From an uncultured Ignavibacteriota bacterium (GTDB lineage: Bacteria; Bacteroidota; Ignavibacteria; UBA10030; UBA8401): DNA of 64,000 bases. The notes under the pieces were generated by a model. The model saw nothing but the letters and a program-made list of their open reading frames with translations, had not been told where the DNA came from and searched no databases. The DNA lies in contig CAIOTF010000049.1 in assembly GCA_903861125.1 (NCBI GenBank), positions 1 through 64,000 on the forward strand. Reading direction: 5' to 3'. A program made the position numbers and the translations under genes. Below, one piece after another: positions 25,810-35,087 of this stretch. The stretch's first letter is position 1. Every line of letters starts with the position of its first letter.

Positions 25810-27246
25810 ATGAAAAAAATAAATGATATTATAGTACCGGCGATAGTTCTCCTCACGTTGTGTTCGTTCAATGCGCTGTTCGCACAGGAAGAAATTATTG
25901 TGAGAGCGAAGAAAAAGATCTACCATGCCGACGGATCACGGTCGTATAGTGATTGGAAGGAATACCGGACTCAGTTAATAGAAAACCTGAAAGGATTCAT
26001 TCCGAAGAAGGAGCCTTCCTATTCCCGGTACGGAGGAAGACTTGATACTCGTATTGAATCGACCGGATTCTTTTATACAAAAAAAATTGAAAACCGATGG
26101 TGGATTATTGATCCGGACGGCTATTTATTTATCCACAAAGCCATTGTTACCTTGAAGCCGGGTACATCATCAAATCAAAACTCCATGATCGTACATAAAT
26201 TTGGTGATACGATGAAATGGCTCGATTCAACGTCCCGTCTTTTATCATCGACCGGATTCAATGGTACCGGAAACTGGTCTGATGCAGATCTGATAAAAGA
26301 GTCGCCGATCCCGCTTGTCTATACACGCGGATTCAATTTTATGTCGGCGTATGGAAAAAAAAGGGGAGGCACGTATCAACAGCCGGGGCACACAGGTTAT
26401 CCCAACGATCTGATTTTTGTTTTCGATCCTGAATTTGCCCAGTTTTGTGATACGGAAGCTGCCGATGCTCTTGCTTATAAAAACGAAAAAAATCTTCTCG
26501 GCTATTTTTCCGATAATGAAATGCCGTTTCCCGATAACGCGCTGGACCGGTACTTAGCGCTTGATTCGAAAGATCCGGGATACCAGGAAGCATCACGATG
26601 GCTTGCATCAAAAAGAGCAGAACAACTGTCGCAGAAGGAAATTTCGAACGAAGAGAGAAGTGCATTTCTGGCCTTTATGTCGGACAGGTATTTTTCCATT
26701 GTTTCCAAAGCGATAAAAAAATATGATCCGAACCATCTCTATTTGGGTTGCCGGTTTCACGGAGACATTATCAGGAAACAACCGGTTTTCGAGAGTGCCG
26801 GTAAATATATGGATGCTGTTTCGGTGAATTATTATGATGTGTGGACACCGGAGAACGACCGCCTTCAGAAATGGGCCGAATGGTCCGGGAAACCGATCCT
26901 TATCACCGAATGGTATACCAAAGGAGAGGATTCAGGGCTGAAAAATCAGACCGGTGCAGGATGGATAGTACCGACACAAAAGGATCGCGGATATTTTTAT
27001 CAGAATTTTACACTGGCACTGCTCGAATCAAAAGTTGTGGTTGGATGGCACTGGTTCAAATATCAGGACAATGATCCGAACGATAAGAAGGCCGATCCTT
27101 CGAACGCTGATGCGAATAAAGGGATCGTTGATAATAATTTTACGCCTTACTATCCCTTACTGCTGGAGATGAAAGAAATTAACACCAACGTGTACAACAT
27201 TATCGATTACTTTGACTCAAAAAAATCAAGCGAGCATTCCCAATGA
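25810..27246 (+). CDS. Secreted clan GH-A glycoside hydrolase, agarase-like (GH50-related)
   Basis: A 478-aa exported enzyme with a signal peptide (about 1-25, ending ALFAQ). The barrel begins RWWIIDPDGYLFIHKAI. The likely acid/base glutamate is in LLGYFSDNEMPFPD (about E237) and the nucleophile in KPILITEWYTKGEDSG (about E367), followed by VGWHWFKYQDNDP. This pattern is that of beta-agarases of GH50 and related uncharacterised families. The preferred linkage cannot be read from sequence: agarose, porphyran-like or another beta-linked glycan is possible. The stop overlaps the GH3 start by 4 bp (ATGA), so the two hydrolases are probably co-translated. Confidence 0.75.
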   Translation: MKKINDIIVPAIVLLTLCSFNALFAQEEIIVRAKKKIYHADGSRSYSDWKEYRTQLIENLKGFIPKKEPSYSRYGGRLDTRIESTGFFYTKKIENRWWIIDPDGYLFIHKAIVTLKPGTSSNQNSMIVHKFGDTMKWLDSTSRLLSSTGFNGTGNWSDADLIKESPIPLVYTRGFNFMSAYGKKRGGTYQQPGHTGYPNDLIFVFDPEFAQFCDTEAADALAYKNEKNLLGYFSDNEMPFPDNALDRYLALDSKDPGYQEASRWLASKRAEQLSQKEISNEERSAFLAFMSDRYFSIVSKAIKKYDPNHLYLGCRFHGDIIRKQPVFESAGKYMDAVSVNYYDVWTPENDRLQKWAEWSGKPILITEWYTKGEDSGLKNQTGAGWIVPTQKDRGYFYQNFTLALLESKVVVGWHWFKYQDNDPNDKKADPSNADANKGIVDNNFTPYYPLLLEMKEINTNVYNIIDYFDSKKSSEHSQ

Positions 27247-29621
27247 ACAAAACAATATTCTACATGCTGCTTCTTTTAGCAGCATTTTCTGTTGCCCAGA
27301 AAAATATTCCTGCGTCAAATCTGATCTATCATGAAGGGTGGAATGATCTGAACAAGAACGGGAAAATGGACCCGTATGAGAACCCCAAACTTTCTGTTGA
27401 TCTGCGGATCAAAAACCTGCTGAGCGTGATGACGCTGAATGAAAAAACAAATCAAATGGCAACGCTGTACGGTTACGGCAGGGTATTGAAAGATGAACTT
27501 CCGACCGCAACGTGGAAGAATGAAATATGGAAAGACGGCATCGCGAATATTGATGAACATCTGAATGGACTTGACAGGCCAAATACAAAAACTGAATATT
27601 CATGGCCGCCGTCAAAACATGCCAGAGCCATAAATGAAACTCAACGGTTCTTTATTGAGGAAACTCGCCTGGGCATTCCGGTTGATTTTTCAAACGAGGG
27701 GAACAGAGGATTGTGTCAACATGGTGCAACAGCGTTCCCTTCACAGCTTGGCGTTGGCGCAACATGGGATGTCGATCTTGTTGCTCGCATTGGTGCAATT
27801 ACCGGCAAGGAAGCAAAGATTCTAGGCTATAGCAATGTGTATTCCCCCATTCTGGATCTTGCGCGCGATCCTCGGTGGGGTAGAGTGGTGGAATGCTACG
27901 GAGAAGATCCTTTTCATATTTCGCGATTAGGGGTTGCGCAGGTTAAAGGAATTCAGGATCAGCATGTTGCGGCGACCGTGAAGCACTTTGCCGTTTATAG
28001 TGTTCCAAAAGGTGGACGGGACGGAGAAGCCCGCACCGATCCTCATGTTGCCCCGCGCGAAGTTGAGACCATGTATCTTGCCCCATTCAAAGCGGCATTT
28101 GTAGAAGCGAAGGCGCTCGGAACTATGAGTTCCTATAATGATTATGACGGCGTTCCCATTACCGGCAGCAGCAATTTTTTGATCAAAAAATTGAGGAAAG
28201 AATGGGGTTTTAACGGCTATGTGGTTTCGGACAGCAAAGCGGTTGAATATCTTTATACAAAACACCATGTTGCGAAAGATCAAAAAGATGCCGTTCGTCA
28301 GTCGGTGCAAGCCGGCTTGAATGTCCGGACTGAGTTCACTCCTCCGGATGATTTCATACTGCCGCTGCGCGAACTGGTGAAGGAAGGGACCATTCCTCAA
28401 AAGATGCTGGATGAACGTGTTGCCGATGTCTTGCGGGTAAAATTTCTCTTGGGACTATTTGACCAGCCGTATGTGCAGCATCCGGAACGTGCCGATACAA
28501 TTGTTGGTTCAGCTGAAAATCAAAAAGTATCGTTAGAAGCTTCGCGCAAATCGATCGTGTTGCTGAAGAATGCCGGTCAGATCTTGCCGTTGAAAAAAAA
28601 TATCCGTTCACTTCTGGTCACCGGACCGAATGCTGCCGCAACGAAATCATCTGTGAGCCGGTATGGACCGAACAGAATTGATGTTGTTTCGATTCTTGAT
28701 GGATTGAAACGTAAAGCAGGTGATTCAATCCAAATTAAATATACAAAAGGTTGTGAGCTTGTAGATGCGAACTGGCCTCAGAGCGAAATACTTCCTTCCC
28801 CGATGTCCGTTGAAGAAAAAGAGGAGATCGAAAAAGCCAGAGCATTGGCGAAGACGGTTGATGCGGCGATTGTTGTTCTCGGCGACGATGAGCGGATTGT
28901 GGGCGAATCAAAATCAAGAACAAGTCTTGATCTTCCCGGATATCAACTTGAGCTGGTAAAAGCAGTCTACGAAACCGGCGTGCCGACGATTGTAGTTTTA
29001 ATCAATGGCCGTCCGATGACCATCAACTGGATCGACAAATATGTTCCGGCTATTGTTGAAGCATGGTTTCCGGGAAAATGGGGAGGTGATGCTGTCGCCG
29101 ATGTTCTCTTCGGTGATTATAATCCGGGCGGAAAACTTCCCATCACATTCCCGAAGACTGTTGGTCAGGTGCCGTTGAATTTTCCCTATAAGCCGGGATC
29201 TGATATCGGTGATCCGACGTCGGTCTGTGATGTGTTATATCCTTTTGGTTTTGGGTTAAGCTATACGGAGTTTAAATATTCGAATCTTTCCATTACACCG
29301 TTAAGGCAATTGATGGACGGGAATGTTGAAGTTTCGTGTGATATCGAAAACACGGGGAACATGGACGGTGAAGAGATTGCACAATTGTATGTTCATGCTG
29401 AAACAAGCAGCGTAACGACATACGTAAAAAACCTGCGCGGATTTCAGCGGATATTCGTACCGAAAGGGAAGAAGGCGCACGCTCGTTTCGTTCTTTCTCC
29501 TGCTGATTTTTCATTGCTGGATCGTACCAATACCGTTGTTTTAGAACCCGGTTTCTATACGGTTATGATAGGAAGTTCTTCAGCGGACATACGGCTTACG
29601 GAAAAAATAACCCTAAAATAG
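27243..29621 (+). CDS. GH3 family glycoside hydrolase (beta-glycosidase)
   Basis: A 792-aa exported exo-acting beta-glycosidase with a signal peptide (about 1-18). It has the full GH3 layout: an N-terminal barrel with DLARDPRWGRVVECYGEDP, VAATVKHFAVY and the nucleophile aspartate in GYVVSDSKAVEYL (about residue 328), a C-terminal alpha/beta sandwich (VLLKNAGQILPLKK; AAIVVLGDD) and a final Fn3-like domain (PFGFGLSYTEFKYS onwards). It would release single sugars from oligosaccharides made by the neighbouring endo-acting enzyme. GH3 includes glucosidases, xylosidases and others, so specificity is open. It overlaps the upstream gene by 4 bp and is followed by the second composite regulatory element. 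Confidence 0.93.
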   Translation: MNKTIFYMLLLLAAFSVAQKNIPASNLIYHEGWNDLNKNGKMDPYENPKLSVDLRIKNLLSVMTLNEKTNQMATLYGYGRVLKDELPTATWKNEIWKDGIANIDEHLNGLDRPNTKTEYSWPPSKHARAINETQRFFIEETRLGIPVDFSNEGNRGLCQHGATAFPSQLGVGATWDVDLVARIGAITGKEAKILGYSNVYSPILDLARDPRWGRVVECYGEDPFHISRLGVAQVKGIQDQHVAATVKHFAVYSVPKGGRDGEARTDPHVAPREVETMYLAPFKAAFVEAKALGTMSSYNDYDGVPITGSSNFLIKKLRKEWGFNGYVVSDSKAVEYLYTKHHVAKDQKDAVRQSVQAGLNVRTEFTPPDDFILPLRELVKEGTIPQKMLDERVADVLRVKFLLGLFDQPYVQHPERADTIVGSAENQKVSLEASRKSIVLLKNAGQILPLKKNIRSLLVTGPNAAATKSSVSRYGPNRIDVVSILDGLKRKAGDSIQIKYTKGCELVDANWPQSEILPSPMSVEEKEEIEKARALAKTVDAAIVVLGDDERIVGESKSRTSLDLPGYQLELVKAVYETGVPTIVVLINGRPMTINWIDKYVPAIVEAWFPGKWGGDAVADVLFGDYNPGGKLPITFPKTVGQVPLNFPYKPGSDIGDPTSVCDVLYPFGFGLSYTEFKYSNLSITPLRQLMDGNVEVSCDIENTGNMDGEEIAQLYVHAETSSVTTYVKNLRGFQRIFVPKGKKAHARFVLSPADFSLLDRTNTVVLEPGFYTVMIGSSSADIRLTEKITLK

Positions 29622-29651
29622 GCGAAAAACAGGCTTTTTAAGCAATTACAT

Positions 29652-29687
29652 GTTAATTAACGTTCCTGCAACCGTTCTTATCTTGTA
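29652..29687 (+). promoter_or_regulatory. Composite promoter/operator element, copy 2
   Basis: GTTAATTAAC (29652-29661), 8 nt, AACCGT (29670-29675), 2 nt, TTATCTTGTA (29678-29687), identical in its conserved blocks and spacing to the copy at 20747. It lies 48 bp before the TonB receptor start, so the receptor operon has its own regulated promoter. Confidence 0.7.
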
Positions 29688-29735
29688 TTACAGCATTAAC
29701 AGAATTATTTTAGTTTAGAAAATTATCGGGTAATT

Positions 29736-32700
29736 ATGTATTCAGATATTTGGAAAGACAAAATATCTTCAAAGAACGCCGTATTTTTTCTTTTGTTGCT
29801 GTCGAATTTCCTTAGCGGATTTCTTCTTGCCGAAAATTCAGGTAAGATCTCCGGTACGGTAAAAGATAAAATGAACGGTGAACCGCTTGTCGGAGCAACA
29901 GTTGTTCTTCAAGGAACAAAACTTGGAGGCATCACCGATGCTGCCGGTGATTATTATATATTAAATGTTCCCACCGGAAGTTACAATGTAACCGCGTCGA
30001 TCGTGGGATACGGAAAAGTAACACAAACGGAGGTTCGGGTGCGGATCGATCAGACAACAACACTCAATTTCCGGCTGGCGGAAGAGGTTGTTGAGGCAGA
30101 GGGTGTTACCATCGTGGCAGAAAAACCGAAAGTTGAACTCGATCTGACCGCCAGCAAAGCAACTGTATCGCGTGAAGAGATCTCGAACGGTTGGGTGAAG
30201 GATATCAAAGATGTCATCACCGACCAATCATCAACAAATATCAATGGAGGCATTCGAGGAAGTTTTGGCGGCGATGTTTCATACCGGGTGGACGGCCTCG
30301 ATCTTCGTGATGTCGGTTCGAATACCAATTTTTCTTCGGTGAATCTATCCACCGTTCAGGCGATCGAAGTTTTAACGGGAGGGTGGAACGCCGAATACGG
30401 ACAGGCGAACGGCGCGATCGTTAATATTGTTTCACGAAAAGCGACCGACAAGATCCATGCCGTTGCGACATATAAGTCGCGGCCGTCCGGCAAATATCAT
30501 TGGGGAAGAAACATCTACGATAAGAATGATGTGTTCCATACCGTGATGGCAACACCGGAATTTTGGGATACATCAAAAACGTGGCGGACGCAGTGGATGG
30601 CTCCGGGTGAATCGCAAAAGGGGAATCTCGGAGACGGAAAATTTGCAAAAATGACTCCGCAGGAAAAGGCAGACTGGTGGAAAAATTTCATCAATGACAG
30701 CAAACGGTTTCCGCAATTCGATTATGCCGACAGAGCTGAAAGGGAACAGGAAGTAACTATCTATGGCCCAATTCTGCCTGAACTGAATTTTTTGGTTTCC
30801 GGCCGGTATAAAGAAGGAGTTGGTATATATCCCTCCGCCTTAAAGTACAATCCCGACATGACTTTACAGGGGTCGCTGGACTGGTCGCCGGTAAGCACAA
30901 CAATGGTCAGTGTCAACGGCATGTTCACAAAATTTGAAAACTCCGGCGCTCCGCGGACCAATTACCAGTCATCCGAAACGATTGTTGCCGACAACGCATC
31001 TCAAACGCTGCCGTTCATCGACGATCCGTATAATAAATATAAATTTTGGTTTTATGGACCGTCGAATAACGGCGGAAGTTTCGGCGACGGCAGCACGATT
31101 CGGGCACCCGAACGCGCTCAGTTGATGAATGTTCAAGCAAAGCTAACACAGGTTTTTACTCCCGAAACATTCCTAAACATGGCCTTCCAGCACAGCCAAA
31201 TGCAATACAATCTTGATTTTCGTGATATTGCGCAGACAGCACAATTTGCTGCGTTTGGATTGCCTTCGCCGACGGATTCCGTTCTTTCGTACGGCGTATG
31301 GCTGACATCATTTGGAAAACCGCCTACTTCGAATTTATTCGATTCACAACGGTGGGGATATGCCGGCGATATTTGGAGGAGTGAATCGAGAACGAAGAAT
31401 TACAGCGTCAAGGCAGATCTCACAAGCCAGATCACTAAAGCGCATCTGGTAAAATCAGGTTTTATTTTTTCTTTGCAGGAGATAAAGACATTCATTCATG
31501 AAGGAAATGTTCAGTCGGCCCCCTACGTGCAGGTGAATGACATTATTCCTATTGTCGATCATCCGTACGAAGGTGCCGGATACATTCAGGATAAAATTGA
31601 GGTCGGCGGGATGGTGCTGAATGCCGGTATCCGTTTCGACTTCTTCAATGCGAATAAAAATGTTGCAGCGGATTTCTACGATCCGCTGATGATCTCGGAA
31701 TACACACTTGGCAACTCGGGAAAGACCGGACTGATCGGATACCGTCCGAGCGGAAGCGGTGCTGCGTATGTTAAGACTCCCACGAGATATGCGTTCTCGC
31801 CCCGCATCGGAATTTCACATCCCATCACCGAAACAACAGTTCTGCATTTCATGTTTGGAATTTTCAATCAGCGTCCGTCATGGGTAAAGATGCTCTCCAA
31901 TCCTGTGGTTTGGACGGATAATAGAGCCAGCGGAAATCTTGATGACCTGATCAAAGCAAATAAACTTAATTCGGACCTTGGTCTTCCCGATACGTTGTTG
32001 GTGACGTACCGATATCTTGGCGCAAAAGTCGGTAATCCTGCTTTAACATGGGAAAAAATGACGCAGTATGAAGTTGGTATCGTCCAGAATATTGAGGACC
32101 TTGTGATGATCGAAGCAACAATGTATTACAAAGAAGGGAAAGATTTAACCTCGCTTGGAATAGATCAGGGACCGGCTACGGGTGAGATAAAACAATCGGG
32201 CGGCAATGTGGATGTCCGTTTATATGGAGACCCGTTCCAGGCGGACAACCGGGACCCCGGCAAGTATATTGGCAACTTCACGACCACAGTGAACGGAGCC
32301 TGGGCAGATGTTCGCGGAATTGAAATGAAAATGAAATCTCAGTTCCGTTGTATCAATGTTGAACTTGCTTATACACTTTCCTATTTGGCAACAGGCCGGT
32401 ATCACGACAGTAAATTATTCAAACTATCCCCCATCACAGGAAAACAACTGGCCGACAATGTTTTTGCCGGTGCAAATAATACTGATGGCGGCGGTATCGG
32501 CGTGAATGATATGTTGTGGAATCCGAGTAATTCCGGAATGATAAAGCTTACGATGAACAGCCCGGAAGATTTTGGTCCATCCGTTATGGAATTTTATCCG
32601 TTTGGAAGTTGGGTAGTAAGTTCTTCTACCCGATGGGTGCGCGGAAATGAATTTACATGGTATCCCACAGATTATCAGGATATCAAACTTCCGAATAACA

Positions 32701-32969
32701 GACGGTGGGAAGACCGTTGGAATACCAATATGAATATCAGTAAAAATATTCATCTCGCTGATAATATTTCATTCAAATTATTTATTCAGGTCACGAATCT
32801 TTTCAATCAAAAACATCTTGTTCAATTCAGCGAAGGTTCAACATCGCTGAATAATTATATGGCAAATAATATTCTTCCGTTCCAATCAACAACAAAGGAG
32901 CCGACGGAATGGAATTGGTACACTAATAATCCCCGGCAGATATATTTTGGTACGACGGTCGAATTTTAA
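29736..32969 (+). CDS. TonB-dependent receptor with carboxypeptidase-like N-terminal domain (SusC-like)
   Basis: A 1077-aa outer-membrane active transporter. After a signal sequence (about 1-33) comes a carboxypeptidase-regulatory-like beta sandwich (about 35-120, GKISGTVKDKMNGEPLVGATV ... GGITDAAGDYYILNVPTGSY), then a plug domain with DVSYRVDGLDLRDVGSNTNF and EVLTGGWNAEYGQANGAIVNIVS, and a large beta-barrel ending YFGTTVEF with the C-terminal aromatic typical of outer-membrane barrels. It imports glycan fragments. There is no SusD next to it. The gene after it encodes a large extracellular protein and the third a PorV-like barrel, all closely spaced on one strand. Expression probably starts at the element at 29652. 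Confidence 0.92.
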   Translation: MYSDIWKDKISSKNAVFFLLLLSNFLSGFLLAENSGKISGTVKDKMNGEPLVGATVVLQGTKLGGITDAAGDYYILNVPTGSYNVTASIVGYGKVTQTEVRVRIDQTTTLNFRLAEEVVEAEGVTIVAEKPKVELDLTASKATVSREEISNGWVKDIKDVITDQSSTNINGGIRGSFGGDVSYRVDGLDLRDVGSNTNFSSVNLSTVQAIEVLTGGWNAEYGQANGAIVNIVSRKATDKIHAVATYKSRPSGKYHWGRNIYDKNDVFHTVMATPEFWDTSKTWRTQWMAPGESQKGNLGDGKFAKMTPQEKADWWKNFINDSKRFPQFDYADRAEREQEVTIYGPILPELNFLVSGRYKEGVGIYPSALKYNPDMTLQGSLDWSPVSTTMVSVNGMFTKFENSGAPRTNYQSSETIVADNASQTLPFIDDPYNKYKFWFYGPSNNGGSFGDGSTIRAPERAQLMNVQAKLTQVFTPETFLNMAFQHSQMQYNLDFRDIAQTAQFAAFGLPSPTDSVLSYGVWLTSFGKPPTSNLFDSQRWGYAGDIWRSESRTKNYSVKADLTSQITKAHLVKSGFIFSLQEIKTFIHEGNVQSAPYVQVNDIIPIVDHPYEGAGYIQDKIEVGGMVLNAGIRFDFFNANKNVAADFYDPLMISEYTLGNSGKTGLIGYRPSGSGAAYVKTPTRYAFSPRIGISHPITETTVLHFMFGIFNQRPSWVKMLSNPVVWTDNRASGNLDDLIKANKLNSDLGLPDTLLVTYRYLGAKVGNPALTWEKMTQYEVGIVQNIEDLVMIEATMYYKEGKDLTSLGIDQGPATGEIKQSGGNVDVRLYGDPFQADNRDPGKYIGNFTTTVNGAWADVRGIEMKMKSQFRCINVELAYTLSYLATGRYHDSKLFKLSPITGKQLADNVFAGANNTDGGGIGVNDMLWNPSNSGMIKLTMNSPEDFGPSVMEFYPFGSWVVSSSTRWVRGNEFTWYPTDYQDIKLPNNRRWEDRWNTNMNISKNIHLADNISFKLFIQVTNLFNQKHLVQFSEGSTSLNNYMANNILPFQSTTKEPTEWNWYTNNPRQIYFGTTVEF

Positions 32970-32992
32970 TCTTTCTTAACAGAGGCTGTGAA

Positions 32993-35074
32993 GTGAATAT
33001 CAATTTGAAAGAGCATGTTTGTGCAACGATAATGAAGCTAATAGTAGCCGTGATGTTTACGTCTTCTTTACTGTTTTCACAAAGTGTCAATCCCGAAAGA
33101 CTGACGCGCAGCAAATATTGGCTCAAGACCGCACCGAATGGCGCCTTGGACAGAGAAACAACGATTGGAAATAATCAGTGGCTCTCTCTCTATCCCGGCG
33201 ATTACAATGCGCAGGGCGAATCGGCCGGCGGCTGGGATGCCAATGTGATCTATAATGGTGCGATGGTGGCCGGACAACCCGTTGGCTGGTATTACAGAAG
33301 TGTGCAATATAACAGCCCCAATGTGTATGCCATAACCCAAACAGCGGTCACACAAAACTATAATCTTGTAAACCCTCTGCGTGCGGAGGAATATCTTACA
33401 GGAGAAATTGGCTCCTATCAACTTGACGGAGCGGGAAAGAGGCATATGAAATATTCGCTCTCCGGTACCGTGCGGGTGTGGAGCCAGCCGAAGTACGATG
33501 ATTTTGTGATAATGGAATGCACGCTCACCAATACCGACGATACTACGTTCAACGATTTTTATTATGCACGGCTCGTTACTCCGAACGGTCCATACCGGCC
33601 TTCGTCCGTTTCTGTTGGATGGGACAAGGAATATGAATGGGATACGGTGATGGGAGATACTCTCGGATATATTTTTTATGACGGAACATCTCTTCCGCCG
33701 ACGACAACTGCTCCTGTCTATTCCATTCCTCCCGGCGATTCAACGGGCAATGCCGGTGATCCCGGGAATATCGGCGTGCAAGGGTCCAGAAATTACAAAC
33801 TCTATTCACCGTACGTGTATGCCTATACTTTTTTCATCGACTCGCTGCCGAAAAATAAATTCGGCGAGAAAAAAATATGGCGTAAGATTGTGTCGACGGA
33901 CAGCAGGGCGGAGGCGCTGGAACTTTTGCCTCCTCGCTATGACGACGGGCTGGGCCAATACAGCACGCTGGTGAACTTTATTACCACCAATGAACAACCG
34001 AAGAAGAGCTGGAAAAACGCCGCCGATTCGGGAATTGTCGGCGCGGGCAGCAAATGGGAAAGAAATCCGCGGTATCTCTACGCGATCGGACCGTTTGACA
34101 TAAAAAAGGGTGAATCGATCCATTGGTATGAGATCTTTGCCGCCGGACAAATGGACCGTAACATTTCCATGAAAGGCGGATATGAAGCCACACGGCGATT
34201 TAAATCCGAAGGGATCGCTAATCTTAAAGAAAATTTCCGTGCCGCAAAAAGTCTGATCCGGGGAAAATTTGCGCTGCCGTTTGGCACGGTTCCTCCGCCA
34301 ACACCTGCCGATGCACCGCGCGTCGGGAATACCAATGAACTCAAAGTTATTCCTTATGCGATCAATGTTAATAATCAAAGGGTGCAGGGAGTTCAGGTAT
34401 CATGGATGGGAGTTCACAAAGGTTATAAAGATCCTCAGACCAAACAAGCGGATTTTGCTGCATATAAAATTTATAAATCGACCAACTCTATCGAAGGTCC
34501 GTGGGAGATGATCGATTCGATCCATGTTTCGCGTTTCGATTCACTGCGAACTTCCATCGACAGTGCGTATATGATTATCGATTCGGTATCGAGTACGGGG
34601 GTGTTTCCGTTCATCAAGTATTTCATAAAATCAGAACCCAATGTGCCGTACCGGTATTGTGTAACAAGCATCGACAAGACGGGAAATGAAAGCGGAATGA
34701 CCGGATATTGTTTCTATCCGGTGTCAGCAGAACCGCCGCCGACCAATCAACAAAAACAGATTCTTGTCGTTCCGAATCCGTTCCGGCAGGTGAGCGGTTA
34801 TGCCGAAAGCGCGGAGTATAAACGAATTGCATTTGTAAATATACCGGCTCTCTGCACGATAAGAATCTATACGCTTGCATTGGACCTTGTAAAAACGCTG
34901 GAGCATACGAGCGGCGGTGGAATTGAAACATGGGGTTCGCAATCCGGAAAAGATTATATGCTCACCGATTTTGCTCAAAATGTGCAGCCCGGCATCTACA
35001 TCTTTCATGTTGAGTCGCACGTTCCCGGACACGAGGGGGAAACATCGGTTGGAAAAATAGCAATCATTAAATAG
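32993..35074 (+). CDS. Large extracellular protein of the TonB receptor/PorV trio, function unknown
   Basis: A 693-aa exported protein with a signal peptide (ending LLFSQ). A GTG start at 32993 with AGAGG at good distance is likely; an ATG at 33032 is the alternative. The body is beta-rich, includes a galactose-mutarotase-like stretch (KYDDFVIMECTLTNTDDTTFNDFYYARL) and an Fn3-like region (about 470-580). The C-terminus (LVVPNPFRQVSGYAESAEYKRIAFVNIP ... GIYIFHV ... GKIAIIK) is a divergent T9SS/FlgD-like sorting domain. Position between the TonB receptor and a PorV-like protein suggests a surface partner that captures substrate in place of SusD. That role is inferred from position only. Confidence 0.75.
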   Translation: MNINLKEHVCATIMKLIVAVMFTSSLLFSQSVNPERLTRSKYWLKTAPNGALDRETTIGNNQWLSLYPGDYNAQGESAGGWDANVIYNGAMVAGQPVGWYYRSVQYNSPNVYAITQTAVTQNYNLVNPLRAEEYLTGEIGSYQLDGAGKRHMKYSLSGTVRVWSQPKYDDFVIMECTLTNTDDTTFNDFYYARLVTPNGPYRPSSVSVGWDKEYEWDTVMGDTLGYIFYDGTSLPPTTTAPVYSIPPGDSTGNAGDPGNIGVQGSRNYKLYSPYVYAYTFFIDSLPKNKFGEKKIWRKIVSTDSRAEALELLPPRYDDGLGQYSTLVNFITTNEQPKKSWKNAADSGIVGAGSKWERNPRYLYAIGPFDIKKGESIHWYEIFAAGQMDRNISMKGGYEATRRFKSEGIANLKENFRAAKSLIRGKFALPFGTVPPPTPADAPRVGNTNELKVIPYAINVNNQRVQGVQVSWMGVHKGYKDPQTKQADFAAYKIYKSTNSIEGPWEMIDSIHVSRFDSLRTSIDSAYMIIDSVSSTGVFPFIKYFIKSEPNVPYRYCVTSIDKTGNESGMTGYCFYPVSAEPPPTNQQKQILVVPNPFRQVSGYAESAEYKRIAFVNIPALCTIRIYTLALDLVKTLEHTSGGGIETWGSQSGKDYMLTDFAQNVQPGIYIFHVESHVPGHEGETSVGKIAIIK

Positions 35075-35087
35075 CGGTCAATCAAAG

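Noticed and set aside
32993-35074. SusD homologue after the TonB receptor
   Set aside because: No TPR-like helices, no SusD N-terminal lipoprotein cysteine pattern; the protein is beta-rich with a sorting-type C-terminus.
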